Source: Vibrio kanaloae
GTDB lineage: Bacteria; Pseudomonadota; Gammaproteobacteria; Enterobacterales; Vibrionaceae
NCBI RefSeq assembly: GCF_024347535.1
Contig: NZ_AP025497.1
Coordinates: forward strand, 1,116,001-1,180,000
Direction: 5' to 3'
Length of the DNA: 64,000 nt
Numbering within the stretch: position 1 is the stretch's first letter; the number at the start of each line of letters is the position of its first letter. The notes beneath the pieces were generated by a model. It was not told the origin of the DNA, did no database searches, and saw only the letters and a list, made by a program, of their open reading frames with translations. Shown here piece by piece: positions 53,601 to 62,354 of the stretch. The translations under genes and the position numbers were made by a program.

Positions 53601-53714
53601 TTCTTCAAACCAATGGCAGTAACTATTATGTTTGGTTTGGGTTTTGCGACTGTACTGACGCTAATCGTAGTACCTGTGTTGTATCGTCTATTCCATAAGA
53701 TTAAAGTGGCTTAA
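50604..53714 (+). CDS. vexK: RND multidrug efflux pump (VexK type)
   Basis: 1036-aa inner-membrane proton/substrate antiporter of the AcrB/MexF superfamily: two groups of six helices and two large periplasmic loops. The proton-relay motif of helix 4 is GMLVDNAIVVVEG; PGATPQQVEEEV near residue 75 is family-typical. Ends the vexIJK operon; an outer-membrane TolC partner is elsewhere. Substrates (bile salts, detergents) are inferred from V. cholerae. Confidence 0.9.
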   Translation: MSEVNNKPQNDDQQGDDQITGVASYFIRNKVISWMLSLIFLIGGVSAFFGLGRLEDPAFTIKDAMVVTSYPGATPQQVEEEVTYPLEKAIQQLTYVDEVNSISSRGLSQVTVTMKNNYGPDYLPQIWDELRRKVNDLKVELPPGVNDPQVIDDFGDVYGILLAVTGDGYSYKELLDYIDYLRREMELVDGVSKVSVSGQQQEQVFIEISMKRISSLGLSPSTVFNLLSTQNIVSSAGAVRIGDEYIRIHPTGEFQNVEQLGDLILTEGGAQGLIYLKDVADVTRGYVEVPSNIIGYNGKLALNLGVSFAQGVNVVEVGEAFDRRLAELKYQQPVGIDISEVYNQPKEVDKSVSGFVVSLGQAVAIVIVVLLFFMGLRSGLLIGLILLLTVFGTFIFMQYLKIDLQRISLGALVIALGMLVDNAIVVVEGVLIGTQKGRTRMQAATDIVTQTKWPLLGATVIAVTAFAPIGLSEDSTGEYCGTLFTVLLVSLMLSWFTAISITPFFADMFFKGQKVDPDNEGKDPYNGMVFVIYKNFLEFCMKRAWLTMLVLIIGLGASVYGFGFVKQAFFPSSTTPMFQVDVWMPEGSDIRATNTKLKVLESWLSKQEEVDHITTTAGKGLQRFMLTYSPEKSYSAYGEITVRVKSYEVLEGLMLRFREHVNGQFPEIDYKLKQIELGPGGGAKIEARIVGSDPTVLRTIAAQVMDIMHADEGAFNIRHDWRERTKVLKPQFNESQARRYGITKSDVDDFLAMSFSGKSIGVYRDGTTLMPIVARLPEGERVDIRNIEGMKIWSPALNEYIPLQQVTLGYELEWEDPLIIRKNRKRMLTVMADNDLLGEETASTLQKRLQPQIEAIEMPPGYSLEWGGEYESSADAQASLFTTMPLGYLFMFLITVFLFNSVKEPLIVWLTVPLALIGVTTGLLALNTPFGFMALLGFLSLSGMLLKNGIVLLDQIEIEMKSGKDPYIAVVDAALSRVRPVCMAAITTILGMIPLLPDIFFKPMAVTIMFGLGFATVLTLIVVPVLYRLFHKIKVA

Positions 53715-53737
53715 CGGCAATTAACCTTTGAAATAGT

Positions 53738-53762
53738 GCCCCTGAATGGGGCGTTATTTTTA
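53738..53762 (+). terminator. Terminator of vexIJK
   Basis: GCCCC-TGAAT-GGGGC then GTTATTTTTAT, 24 bases after vexK. Confidence 0.7.
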
Positions 53763-53791
53763 TATACCGATTGATAAAAGAGAATACAAAA

Positions 53792-54358
53792 ATGGCAGCG
53801 AACACATCGGATAGAACCTGCGCATGGGCTCTTAAACATGAACTGGAAAGGGAATATCACGACGCTGAGTGGGGCGTACCTGTTTACGACGACCAAGTGT
53901 TGTTTGAATTCATTACGTTAGAGGGGGCACAAGCTGGCCTGAGTTGGATCACGATACTCAAAAAGCGCGAAGGCTACCGTGCCGCATTTGATAACTATGA
54001 TCTCAACAAGCTAGCCGAACTCAATGAAGACAATGTGGCGAATATCATTGAAAACTTCGATGTGGTTAAGCATAAGGGTAAGATTGCTTCGGTATACAAC
54101 AATGCGCGAGCAACGCTTGAATTACAGAAAGAGTTCGGCTCTCTTTCAAATGCCTTATGGCAATTTGTCGATAACGAAGTGATTGTGAATCAATGGACCG
54201 AGATGTCTCAAGTTCCCGCTTCTACCGAGCAATCTAAAGCGATGAGTAAGTTTTTGAAAAAGAGAGGCTTTAAGTTTGTCGGGGAAACAATCTGTTACGC
54301 GTTCATGCAAGCGACCGGTATGGTCAATGATCACTTAGTCGGTTGTCCTCATAAATAA
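53792..54358 (+). CDS. tag: DNA-3-methyladenine glycosylase I
   Basis: 188-aa constitutive alkylation repair enzyme. EYHDAEWGVPVYDD, GAQAGLSWITILKKREGYR and FVGETICYAFMQATGMVNDH are family hallmarks; zinc ligands near Cys9, His23 and the C-terminal NDHLVGC. ATG 53792 preferred; a TTG 21 bases earlier is possible. Confidence 0.95.
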   Translation: MAANTSDRTCAWALKHELEREYHDAEWGVPVYDDQVLFEFITLEGAQAGLSWITILKKREGYRAAFDNYDLNKLAELNEDNVANIIENFDVVKHKGKIASVYNNARATLELQKEFGSLSNALWQFVDNEVIVNQWTEMSQVPASTEQSKAMSKFLKKRGFKFVGETICYAFMQATGMVNDHLVGCPHK

Positions 54359-54404
54359 AGTGCTATTTCTTTTGACGAAATAATTGTGAGGCAATCGAAC
54401 ATAG

Positions 54405-54430
54405 AAAAGGCAGGATAGTCCTGCCTTTTT
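54405..54430 (+). terminator. Bidirectional terminator between tag and metC
   Basis: AAAAGGCAGGA-TAG-TCCTGCCTTTTT; serves tag and the convergent metC. Confidence 0.88.
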
Positions 54431-54464
54431 GATATGAATAATACGATTGGTATGACTCTTGAAA

Positions 54465-55649
54465 TTAAACCAGAGCGCTGTAACGTTCTAAGCCACCCTC
54501 TAGATCTGCAATCAAGTCATCGACGTCTTCTAAGCCGATATGAACGCGTATCAGAGTTCCTTCTAAGTTTGGATTTGCTACGGTTCTCAGGCTGTTAAAG
54601 CTGCTTGGTTCATTCGCTAGAATCAAACTCTCAAATCCACCCCATGAGTAACCCATGCTAAAGTGGGTCATGCCGTCAAGCAGCGCCGTCGTTGCTTGTG
54701 GGTTTGAGTTCTTTAAAACAAAAGAGAACAAGCCATTACCACCAGTAAAATCTCGTTTGAAGAACTCATGGCCAGGGCAAGTCTCTAGAGCCGGGTGACG
54801 AACGTGGTCAACTTCAGGACGAGTCTCTAACCATTTTGCGACTTTCAAGCTACTTTCTGCGTGTTGGCGTAGTCGAACATCAAGAGTTCGAATACCACGA
54901 AGACCAAGATAAGCGTCATCTGGAGAGACACATTGTCCCATCAAGTAACTCTGTTCTCGTAGTTGTTCCCAGCATTTTTCGTTGGCAACAGCGGTCCCCA
55001 ACATTACATCAGAATGGCCAACGATGTATTTGGTCGCTGCTTGAATCGAGATATCAACACCGAAATCAAACGGAGAGAAGTTAACGCCTGCTGCCCAAGT
55101 GTTGTCTAGCATAACGATGATTTCATGCTCGTGAGCAATACGTGCTAGTGTTGGGATGTCTTGTACTTCCATGGTGACCGAACCCGGAGACTCGGTAAAA
55201 AGCACTTTGGTGTTTGGCTTTATAAGATCTTTAATGTCTTCGCCAATGGTTGGTTTATAGTAAGTTGTTTCCACACCCATCTTTTTCATGATGGTTTCGC
55301 AAAAATCACGAGTTGGTTCGTAACAGGTGTCAACCATGAGAATATGGTCTCCTGTTTCTACAAAAGATAAGATTGCGTTTGAGATTGCTGCTGTACCACA
55401 AGGATAAAGAGCACAGCCTGCACCGCCTTCAACTTCAACCATTGCATCTTGAAACGCGAAATGAGTCGTAGTGCCGCGGCGTCCGTAGAAAAGAGTCTTG
55501 TTAGCGCGATTAACGGTCGCTTTACGTTTCTCTTCTACTGTGTTGAAAACGACAGTAGAAGCTCGTTGAACTGGTGGGTTTACGACGCCATTGGTCCACT
55601 TCTTATCACGACCTGCTGTGATGAGCTTGGTGGTTTTGCTTTCGGACAT
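54465..55649 (-). CDS. metC: Cystathionine beta-lyase
   Basis: 394-aa PLP gamma-family enzyme of methionine synthesis, cleaving cystathionine to homocysteine. Schiff-base lysine K207 in [21 protein letters not shown] near 55-63 is MetC-typical. I saw no MetJ box upstream. Single gene. Confidence 0.93.
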   Translation of the reverse strand: MSESKTTKLITAGRDKKWTNGVVNPPVQRASTVVFNTVEEKRKATVNRANKTLFYGRRGTTTHFAFQDAMVEVEGGAGCALYPCGTAAISNAILSFVETGDHILMVDTCYEPTRDFCETIMKKMGVETTYYKPTIGEDIKDLIKPNTKVLFTESPGSVTMEVQDIPTLARIAHEHEIIVMLDNTWAAGVNFSPFDFGVDISIQAATKYIVGHSDVMLGTAVANEKCWEQLREQSYLMGQCVSPDDAYLGLRGIRTLDVRLRQHAESSLKVAKWLETRPEVDHVRHPALETCPGHEFFKRDFTGGNGLFSFVLKNSNPQATTALLDGMTHFSMGYSWGGFESLILANEPSSFNSLRTVANPNLEGTLIRVHIGLEDVDDLIADLEGGLERYSALV

Positions 55650-55824
55650 GCTGTGAATTCCTTATCGATGATTATGTTCTATTTAAAACACGCTAGCAGC
55701 CCCCAAATCAAGAGGGAGGCTGGAGTTTTTACACTTTTTAATTTTTGTCGTGATTTAGGGCTAACGGTTAAGAGCGTAGTTAGGAAATGATTAGTTGTTA
55801 GTTATTACTGACTCTTTGAGCTCA

Positions 55825-57279
55825 TTAAAGCAGTGGATTGAACAAATAGAACAACCTTTCAAAGAAGCGGTTACGTAGGCTTCTTTTTTCCCATCTTTCT
55901 AACTCAACTTGATGAGCCGACTCTATGTAAGACTTTTGTAATTCTGATAGTTGTCGTGTGAAGTGTACATCATCGACGGCAAGTGTGACTTCAAAATTGA
56001 GCCAGAGACTACGCATGTCAATATTGACCGTTCCGATCAAACAGAATTCTTCATCAACCACGACGGACTTCGTATGGAGAAGGCCACCATAAAATTCATA
56101 AATTTTCACTCCCGCTTCAAGCAGTTCGGTATAAAAGGCGCGAGAAGCCCATTTAACCATTAATGAATCGTTGTTGTGCGGAATGATCAGTTCTACCTTT
56201 ACACCACGTTGAGCTGTCATTTTAAGTGTCTCTAATAAGTCTGCGCTAGGGACAAAGTAGGGTGTAGTGATGCATAGAGATTTATTTGCCTGATTAATGG
56301 CAATAGTTAGAACTTGCAGGATTAAATACTCAGGCATCCCCGGGCCTGATGGAACAACTTGAACTGGATGATGAGTCATTATTTCTTCAACAGGACATTT
56401 CGGTAAGTCTGGAAGAATTCGTTCGCCCGTTTCAACTTCCCAATCCCAACCATGGATTGCCGACAGCACGTTAACGGTTGGGCCAGTTATACGGACCATT
56501 ACGTCGATCCAGTGACCCACCCCTGAGCTCTGCTTGAAATGGATAGGGTCAACCATGTTCATTGAACCGGTATAAGCAATGGATTCGTCAATTACGATGA
56601 TTTTGCGGTGTTGTCTTAAATCTAAGCGTCGCAAAAAAATACGCCATGGGCTCACTTCCAACGCTTGCACAACTTGGACGCCCGCGTTTTTCATCATTAG
56701 AAGCCAGTGGCTCCTGAAGAAGCGAGGGCTACCTGCTGAATCGAGCAAAACCTTAACATCGACGCCGCGTTTGGCTGCTCGGATAAGAGCTGAAGCTACA
56801 GAATCGGTCAGGCCACCAGGGTGCCAAATATAGAAAACCATCTTAATGCTGGTCTGTGCATTTTCTATATCTTCGATAATTGATTGTAAGCTCTCATTAG
56901 GAGAAGCTTGCAGTGAAAGCGTGTTACCACTGAGTGCAGGAATGCCCATCCTATTGTTACAAAGTTCATCAATCTTGTGGATTGGGGAGCCGACTTTACC
57001 GGGCTGGTGAAGTTGGCAATTATTTAACTGGCGGAACCAATCACCAAAGGGAGTAAACATTCGGTGCGCACGTTCAGCTCGCTTTTTACCAAGATTCAGC
57101 TCACCAAAAAGGAAGTAAAAAGCGACTCCAACAATAGGAAGTATGTAAATAATCATGAGCCAGGAAAGAGAAACACTGAGAGAACGTCGTTTTAGTACGA
57201 TACGTAAAGTTACACCGGCGACAAGAACCCAGTACAAAGCAACAGAAGCCAAAGTTAAAAAATGGTAGAACTTTTCCAC
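55825..57279 (-). CDS. cls: Cardiolipin synthase
   Basis: 484-aa membrane phospholipase-D family enzyme making cardiolipin from phosphatidylglycerol. Two N-terminal membrane helices (about 7-28 and 36-58), then two HKD motifs: H224-K226-D231 (HRKIIVID) and H402-K404-D409 (HTKSVVVD). Length and the N-terminal helices fit ClsA. Confidence 0.94.
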   Translation of the reverse strand: MEKFYHFLTLASVALYWVLVAGVTLRIVLKRRSLSVSLSWLMIIYILPIVGVAFYFLFGELNLGKKRAERAHRMFTPFGDWFRQLNNCQLHQPGKVGSPIHKIDELCNNRMGIPALSGNTLSLQASPNESLQSIIEDIENAQTSIKMVFYIWHPGGLTDSVASALIRAAKRGVDVKVLLDSAGSPRFFRSHWLLMMKNAGVQVVQALEVSPWRIFLRRLDLRQHRKIIVIDESIAYTGSMNMVDPIHFKQSSGVGHWIDVMVRITGPTVNVLSAIHGWDWEVETGERILPDLPKCPVEEIMTHHPVQVVPSGPGMPEYLILQVLTIAINQANKSLCITTPYFVPSADLLETLKMTAQRGVKVELIIPHNNDSLMVKWASRAFYTELLEAGVKIYEFYGGLLHTKSVVVDEEFCLIGTVNIDMRSLWLNFEVTLAVDDVHFTRQLSELQKSYIESAHQVELERWEKRSLRNRFFERLFYLFNPLL

Positions 57280-57646
57280 ATTGAATACTCGAAAAAAGAG
57301 ACAGTTAGATAGTAATGCTATTTTAAGAATATGGGAATTTAAGGAATCAACTATTTACAAAATAGAGCAAAAGCTGTAAATAGGTTAAAGTTGTTAAGTT
57401 TTAGTTAACTTAAGAAGAAAGCGATTGTTTTGAGCGAAAGCGTACTATTTAACCATAAAAATTTACACTGGTAACGAAATATGTACGGTTCGCGCTTCCA
57501 ATTTTATTTTTAAACTGGTTTACTTGCTATATAACGAGCGTCAATCAAATCTTTTAGTTGTGTAAATTTATTTATACACCTTATCTTTTAAAGACGCCAC
57601 CCAAAGCAAAACACAACATCACATAACACAAAAGTTTGGAGTACAC
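57280..57646. other. Intergenic region between cls and the sodium symporter
   Basis: About 365 bases without a gene, AT-rich. It holds divergent promoters. ATTTACA (57353-57359) and TGTAAAT (57375-57381) form a perfect inverted pair; a TyrR-type box is listed separately. Confidence 0.5.
57561..57578 (+). promoter_or_regulatory. TyrR-type box upstream of the sodium symporter
   Basis: TGTAAA-TTTATT-TATACA matches the TyrR consensus TGTAAA-N6-TTTACA at 11 of 12 positions; 69 bases before the GTG start. Suggests aromatic amino-acid control. Confidence 0.6.
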
Positions 57647-59080
57647 GTGGCTACGAGTAATACAACCACAACACCTCGCGATACCTGGGGTTCGAAGTTA
57701 GGATTCGTAATGGCTGCAGCAGGTTCTGCTGTTGGCTTAGGTAACATTTGGAAATTCCCTTACACAGCAGGCGAAAGCGGCGGCGGTGCATTCGTTGCAA
57801 TCTACCTGTTTTTTGTCATCTTTATCGGTTTCAGTGTCATGTTGACTGAATTTGCGATTGGCCGTCATACGCAAAGATCAGCAGTAGGTGCATTTAAAAC
57901 AACAGACCGTCGTTGGACGTTCGCCGGCGTAATCGGTGTGTTTAGCGGCCTATTGATCATGGGCTTTTACCCAGTTGTAGGTGGTTGGTCAATCGCATAC
58001 ATTGGTAAAATTGCTGGTGGTCTTCTTGAAGCACCAGAAGCCATTGGTGATAGCTTCGGCGGCTTTATCTCAAACCCAGTTCAACCATTAATGTGGATGG
58101 GCCTGTATCTATTGCTTAACGTTGTTATCGTTATTAAAGGTATCTCTGGTGGTATTGAGAAGGCGGGTAAGATATTGATGCCAATTCTTTTCATCATCCT
58201 TATCGTGGTATCAATTAAAGGTATCATGCTTCCGGGCGCGATGGCTGGTCTTGAATTCCTATTCAGCCCTGACTTCTCTAAAGTAGACAGCGGTGTAATT
58301 CTAGCAGCGCTAGGTCAAGCATTCTTCTCACTAAGTCTTGGTATGGGTTGTATGTTGACTTACGGCTCTTACCTTAAGAAGAAAGAAAACCTAGTTCAAA
58401 CTACGGCTATGGTTACGGCAATGGATACAGGTGTTGCTATCCTAGCTGGTGTTGCAATGTTCCCTGCAATGTTCGCATTCGGTATGGAACCTGCAGCTGG
58501 TCCGGGTCTAGTATTCGTGGTTGTTCCTCAGCTATTTGCTGAAATGGGCGGCGTAGTTGGTCTTCTATTTGCTCTTATGTTCTTCGTTGGTCTGAGTGTT
58601 GCGGCACTGACTTCTTCAGTATCTCTACTTGAAGTTGTGGTTTCTTACCTAATTGATGAAAAAGGCATGAAGCGTGTAACAGCAGTACTGACTGCAAGTT
58701 CAGTGATGGCTATTCTATGTATCTTTGCTTCTTTATCACTTGGTGGCTTCGGTCCAACACTGTTTGATACTGGTGCATTCGATATCTTTGACCTATTGAC
58801 TGACAAGATCTTCCTGGCAGTTGGCGGTATGTTGGTATGTATCTTTGCTGGTTGGAGACTAAACCGTGCTGACCTAGAGAAAGAAATCACTAACGACGGT
58901 GAAGTTTCTTTCCCATTGTTCGGTCTGTGGTACACGCTAGTTAAGTACATCATCCCAGTAGCTATCGCTATCGTAGCGTTTATGGGTATCTCTTCTGGCT
59001 TCGACAGCGGTAAAGGGGCAATTATGCTACTAGGTATTGGTATCATTGCTGGCTCTGCGGTAATTTCTAAAAAATTCTAA
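57647..59080 (+). CDS. Neurotransmitter:sodium symporter family transporter
   Basis: 477-aa inner-membrane protein with the LeuT-fold helix 1 motif AAAGSAVGLGNIWKFPYTAGESGGGAF (core, residues about 20-45). About 11-12 membrane helices. NSS bacterial members carry amino acids with Na+ (e.g. LeuT, TnaT, Tyt1). GTG start with GGAG-like site upstream. The TyrR-type box suggests tyrosine or tryptophan as substrate (inference). Single gene with a terminator. Confidence 0.9.
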   Translation: MATSNTTTTPRDTWGSKLGFVMAAAGSAVGLGNIWKFPYTAGESGGGAFVAIYLFFVIFIGFSVMLTEFAIGRHTQRSAVGAFKTTDRRWTFAGVIGVFSGLLIMGFYPVVGGWSIAYIGKIAGGLLEAPEAIGDSFGGFISNPVQPLMWMGLYLLLNVVIVIKGISGGIEKAGKILMPILFIILIVVSIKGIMLPGAMAGLEFLFSPDFSKVDSGVILAALGQAFFSLSLGMGCMLTYGSYLKKKENLVQTTAMVTAMDTGVAILAGVAMFPAMFAFGMEPAAGPGLVFVVVPQLFAEMGGVVGLLFALMFFVGLSVAALTSSVSLLEVVVSYLIDEKGMKRVTAVLTASSVMAILCIFASLSLGGFGPTLFDTGAFDIFDLLTDKIFLAVGGMLVCIFAGWRLNRADLEKEITNDGEVSFPLFGLWYTLVKYIIPVAIAIVAFMGISSGFDSGKGAIMLLGIGIIAGSAVISKKF

Positions 59081-59102
59081 TCGTAAGCTAAAGTCAATGG
59101 AT

Positions 59103-59131
59103 AAACGGGAGCTTGAGGCTCCCGTTTTTTT
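59103..59131 (+). terminator. Terminator of the sodium symporter gene
   Basis: AAACGGGAGC-TTGAG-GCTCCCGTTTTTTT. Confidence 0.9.
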
Positions 59132-59354
59132 ATGCTTACGACTCTATTCGTTAATAACAATAACTAAAGTTACCCTCTTGGTACTTAGTATAAATACCAT
59201 TAACGATTAGTTGATCAGCATTTTGATTTAGGTAAGTTTAGTGTGAAATTGTTCGTGAGAAAGAAAGTTTATTGAGTTCGTTGGACTTTTTCGTAGCTGG
59301 ATTCTGGGTTCAGACACGGTATACTCCACGCTCTACAATGGAGCTAGCCTTTAC

Positions 59355-60053
59355 ATGTTCGATATTCTTCTGAACCACTCTGATTTTTTACTTATCAATA
59401 AGCATCCTGGAGTCAGCGTCCACAAAGACGATGGCGATACCATGTTGCTTCAAGAAGTTGCTAAGGCAATTAATGAGCCTAAGCTGTATCTCGTTCATCG
59501 ACTAGATAAAATGACCTCGGGCATTCTACTGCTAGCAAAAAATGCGTTGGCGGCGAGCGAGCTTTCACAGCTATTTGCAAAGCGTGAAGTAGAGAAATAT
59601 TACCTTGCGATTGGTTCTAAGAAGCCAAAGAAAAAGCAGGGTTTGATTTCTGGAGATATGGAGCGATCAAGACGCTCAAGTTGGAAACTTCTGACATCCA
59701 AAGAGAATCCGGCGATTACTCAGTTTTTATCAGCAACGGCTGAACCCGGTGAACGTCTGCTTTTATGTAAACCCTATACGGGGCGAACTCATCAGATCCG
59801 TGTCGCGATGAAATCGATCGGCTCAGCCATTGTTGGCGACCCTATTTATAATCCGTCGAGTGAGGCTGACAGAGGTTATCTGCATGCCTTCGCGATTCGA
59901 TTTACCTATCAATCACAGGCCTACGAATATGTTTGCGATCCAAGAAGCCTAAACTCCTTGGGTGAGAAGTGGCATCAGGAAACCGTGTCGAACGGTTTAG
60001 ACAACTGGCTTGAACCTTGGTCATTAACTTGGCCAAAGCTAAACACTAAGTGA
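59355..60053 (+). CDS. RluA-family RNA pseudouridine synthase
   Basis: 232 aa. Catalytic motif LVHRLDKMTSGILLLAKN, with the active Asp in HRLDK; GRTHQIRVAMKSIG is the second family motif. Without an S4 domain, resembling the TIGR01621/RluA-like subgroup. RNA target unknown. Its stop lies at the proposed start of the methyltransferase gene, so the pair is co-transcribed. Confidence 0.88.
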   Translation: MFDILLNHSDFLLINKHPGVSVHKDDGDTMLLQEVAKAINEPKLYLVHRLDKMTSGILLLAKNALAASELSQLFAKREVEKYYLAIGSKKPKKKQGLISGDMERSRRSSWKLLTSKENPAITQFLSATAEPGERLLLCKPYTGRTHQIRVAMKSIGSAIVGDPIYNPSSEADRGYLHAFAIRFTYQSQAYEYVCDPRSLNSLGEKWHQETVSNGLDNWLEPWSLTWPKLNTK

Positions 60054-60061
60054 GTGAAATA

Positions 60062-61015
60062 ATGGAAGCATCAGCTTTACCTCTGTTTTTTAGTCATATT
60101 GAACAGCAACTTAATGAAGTACCAAACGAACTACGCCGTATTTTCCACGGCCGCGGTAAGTTTTGGCCTGGTCTAGAGCAACTGACATGTGACTGGGTTG
60201 ATGGACAACTACTGGTTAACGTGTTTAAAGAAGTAGACGATGAATTCTTGTCATCTCTCAAAGCTGGATTGGTTGAACTCACCAACAAAGATATCTGGCA
60301 ATCAAAGCAGGGCACAAGCATTGTTCTGCAACACCGTTATGCCGATGGCGCGCCTTCAGAGGTTCTATGGGGCGAGTTGAATGATTCTCCGGTTGTGGTT
60401 GAGCACGGTCTTAAGTACCAATTAGATATTGGCCGTAATCAGAACTTTGGTCTGTTCCTAGACATGCGCAATGGTCGTCAGTGGGTACAAGATAATGCTA
60501 AGGATAAGAATGTTCTTAACCTGTTCGCATACACTTGTGGCTTCTCTGTCGCGGCGATCGCTGGTGGCGCTCGCCAGTGCATGAACGTGGATATGTCTCG
60601 AGGCTCACTAAATAAAGGCCGCGATAACCACCGTCTGAATGATCACGATATGCGTTCGGTTAACTTCCTTGGTTACGATATCTTTAAGTCGTGGGGGAAA
60701 ATCAAGAAGGGTGGCCCTTACGAGCTCGTTATCATCGATCCGCCTTCGTTCCAAAAAGGCAGCTTTGCTTTAACTAAAGATTACAAAAAGATCTTACGTC
60801 GTTTGCCTGAGCTTCTAACAGAAGGCGGTGAGGTGATTGCGTGTGTGAACTCACCAGCAGTCTCACCAAACTTCCTGATTGAGACGATGGCAGAAGAAGC
60901 ACCAAGCGTTGAGTTCATTGAGCGTCTGGACAACCCGCCTGAGTTTGTCGATGTCGACCTTGATTCAAGCTTGAAGGTTCTGAGATTTAAAATTAACGCT
61001 TCTGCAGATGCCTAA
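60062..61015 (+). CDS. Class I SAM-dependent methyltransferase (RlmI/RlmK-like)
   Basis: 317 aa. SAM motif LNLFAYTCGFSVAAIAGGA near residue 155 and catalytic-type IIDPPSFQKGSF near 220, as in COG1092 rRNA cytosine methyltransferases, but without their N-terminal PUA domain. Starts at ATG 60062; a GTG at 60050 overlapping the upstream stop is an alternative. Probably modifies rRNA, in line with its pseudouridine synthase neighbour. Confidence 0.85.
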   Translation: MEASALPLFFSHIEQQLNEVPNELRRIFHGRGKFWPGLEQLTCDWVDGQLLVNVFKEVDDEFLSSLKAGLVELTNKDIWQSKQGTSIVLQHRYADGAPSEVLWGELNDSPVVVEHGLKYQLDIGRNQNFGLFLDMRNGRQWVQDNAKDKNVLNLFAYTCGFSVAAIAGGARQCMNVDMSRGSLNKGRDNHRLNDHDMRSVNFLGYDIFKSWGKIKKGGPYELVIIDPPSFQKGSFALTKDYKKILRRLPELLTEGGEVIACVNSPAVSPNFLIETMAEEAPSVEFIERLDNPPEFVDVDLDSSLKVLRFKINASADA

Positions 61016-61044
61016 TTAGGTTTAAGTATTAGCTAGAATATAAC

Positions 61045-61071
61045 AACGCCGCTCATCTGAGCGGCGTTTTT
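61045..61071 (+). terminator. Terminator of the RNA-modification pair
   Basis: AACGCCGCTC-ATCT-GAGCGGCGTTTTT. Confidence 0.9.
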
Positions 61072-61096
61072 GTTTATGAGGAATACGGAACTAATA

Positions 61097-61714
61097 CTAG
61101 GTGGTTTGATTCTTGAGCGTCTGGAACCCAAAATAAATACGCATGAACGTGGTTAGCCAACAAGCTGCACCAAAGGTGTAAGCGATAACCGCAAAGTGTT
61201 GAGGCCAAATACAGAACGCGATGAAACAAGCGATGGTTTCAGTGCCTTCGGTTAGCCCTGACATGTAGTACAGAGACTTATGCTTATAGACTGGGTTTTC
61301 GATGCCTCGCTTGCCTGCCATAACAGCAAACGCTAAAAAGCTGCTGCCTGTGCCGATAAAAGAGAAGATCAAAAATGCACCGGCAATGGCGTTATGTTCT
61401 GGGTTGGCAATGACAAATCCAAAAGGGATCAACGAGTAGAATAGGAAATCTAGGCTGATGTCGAGGAAACCACCCGCATCACTAATGCCTTGGATTCGAG
61501 CCAAGGCTCCATCAAGCCCATCACACACTCTGTTGAATACAATGAAGCCTAACGCCCACTCGTATTGCTGAAATGCTAGCGCTGGAAATGCTAAACACCC
61601 AACCAGAAATCCGAATAACGTGGTTTGATTGGCCGTGATACCCAATTGGTTCAGTAACTTAGCCGATTGATTTAATGGCCACTTAATGACTTTGATGGAG
61701 TACTTATCCAGCAT
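61097..61714 (-). CDS. ynjF: CDP-alcohol phosphatidyltransferase (YnjF-like)
   Basis: 205-aa membrane enzyme of the CDP-alcohol phosphatidyltransferase family: CDGLDGALAR...GGFLDISLD (residues about 75-100) is the catalytic metal-binding motif; several membrane helices. ATG at 61714 has GGAGAAG. Start overlaps the ATPase gene by 11 bases. In E. coli ynjF follows the ynjBCD transporter in the same way. Its alcohol substrate is unknown. Confidence 0.87.
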   Translation of the reverse strand: MLDKYSIKVIKWPLNQSAKLLNQLGITANQTTLFGFLVGCLAFPALAFQQYEWALGFIVFNRVCDGLDGALARIQGISDAGGFLDISLDFLFYSLIPFGFVIANPEHNAIAGAFLIFSFIGTGSSFLAFAVMAGKRGIENPVYKHKSLYYMSGLTEGTETIACFIAFCIWPQHFAVIAYTFGAACWLTTFMRIYFGFQTLKNQTT

Positions 61715-62354
61715 GGTTACTTCTCCATGGCCAAGACAGTACTTCTGCCCCTTGAGGTACATCGGCTTCGTCGTGCGTGACCATTAATGTGGGAATATTC
61801 GCTTTGGTCAGCTGTTCGAAGACCCAATCGCGAAATTGTGCTCTTAACTCTTGGTCCAGTTTGCTGAACGGTTCGTCAAGCAGGGCGAGTTTAGGCTTGG
61901 CTAACAACATACGAGTTAAGCTTATTCTTGCGCGTTGACCGCCAGATATTTGATCCGGGAAAGATTCAGCTAAGTGAGTTAGCTCTATGTCTTTTAGTGC
62001 AGCCATTGCTTGCTGTTGGCGAGCGGAACCTTTAACAGAGTTCGGTAACGAAAAGGCCAAGTTTTCCCATACTTTGAGGTGCGGAAACAACAAGTCATCT
62101 TGAAACAAAATACCGACTTCACGCTGATGTGATGGAAGCTCGTCGAGCTGAATATCGTTCAACACAACGGTGCCAGAATACGAAAACTCTTCACTTAAGT
62201 GACCAGCAATCGCATCCAGTAAGGTCGACTTTCCGCAGCCACTCGGCCCCATCAAAGCCAGTATTTGGCCAGATTCTAATGTTACGTTTAGCGCTGAGAA
62301 CAGCGAATCCCCATCGGTTTTACGGATGGCGAGGTCGTTGAGGTACAGACTCAT
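61704..62354 (-). CDS. ynjD: ABC transporter ATPase (YnjD-like)
   Basis: 216-aa ATPase: Walker A GPSGCGKST at residues 36-44, signature SGGQRAR, Walker B LALLDEPF. Short, like thiamine/ynjD-type ATPases. Overlaps ynjC by 35 bases and ynjF by 11. Drives the YnjC permease. Confidence 0.9.
   Translation of the reverse strand: MSLYLNDLAIRKTDGDSLFSALNVTLESGQILALMGPSGCGKSTLLDAIAGHLSEEFSYSGTVVLNDIQLDELPSHQREVGILFQDDLLFPHLKVWENLAFSLPNSVKGSARQQQAMAALKDIELTHLAESFPDQISGGQRARISLTRMLLAKPKLALLDEPFSKLDQELRAQFRDWVFEQLTKANIPTLMVTHDEADVPQGAEVLSWPWRSNHAG

Noticed and set aside
55650..55720. MetJ box upstream of metC
   Set aside because: No tandem AGACGTCT-like octamers.
59160..59230. Possible third copy of the inverted-repeat element (AATACCATTAACGATTAG...)
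   Set aside because: Only weak resemblance to one end and no matching partner end.
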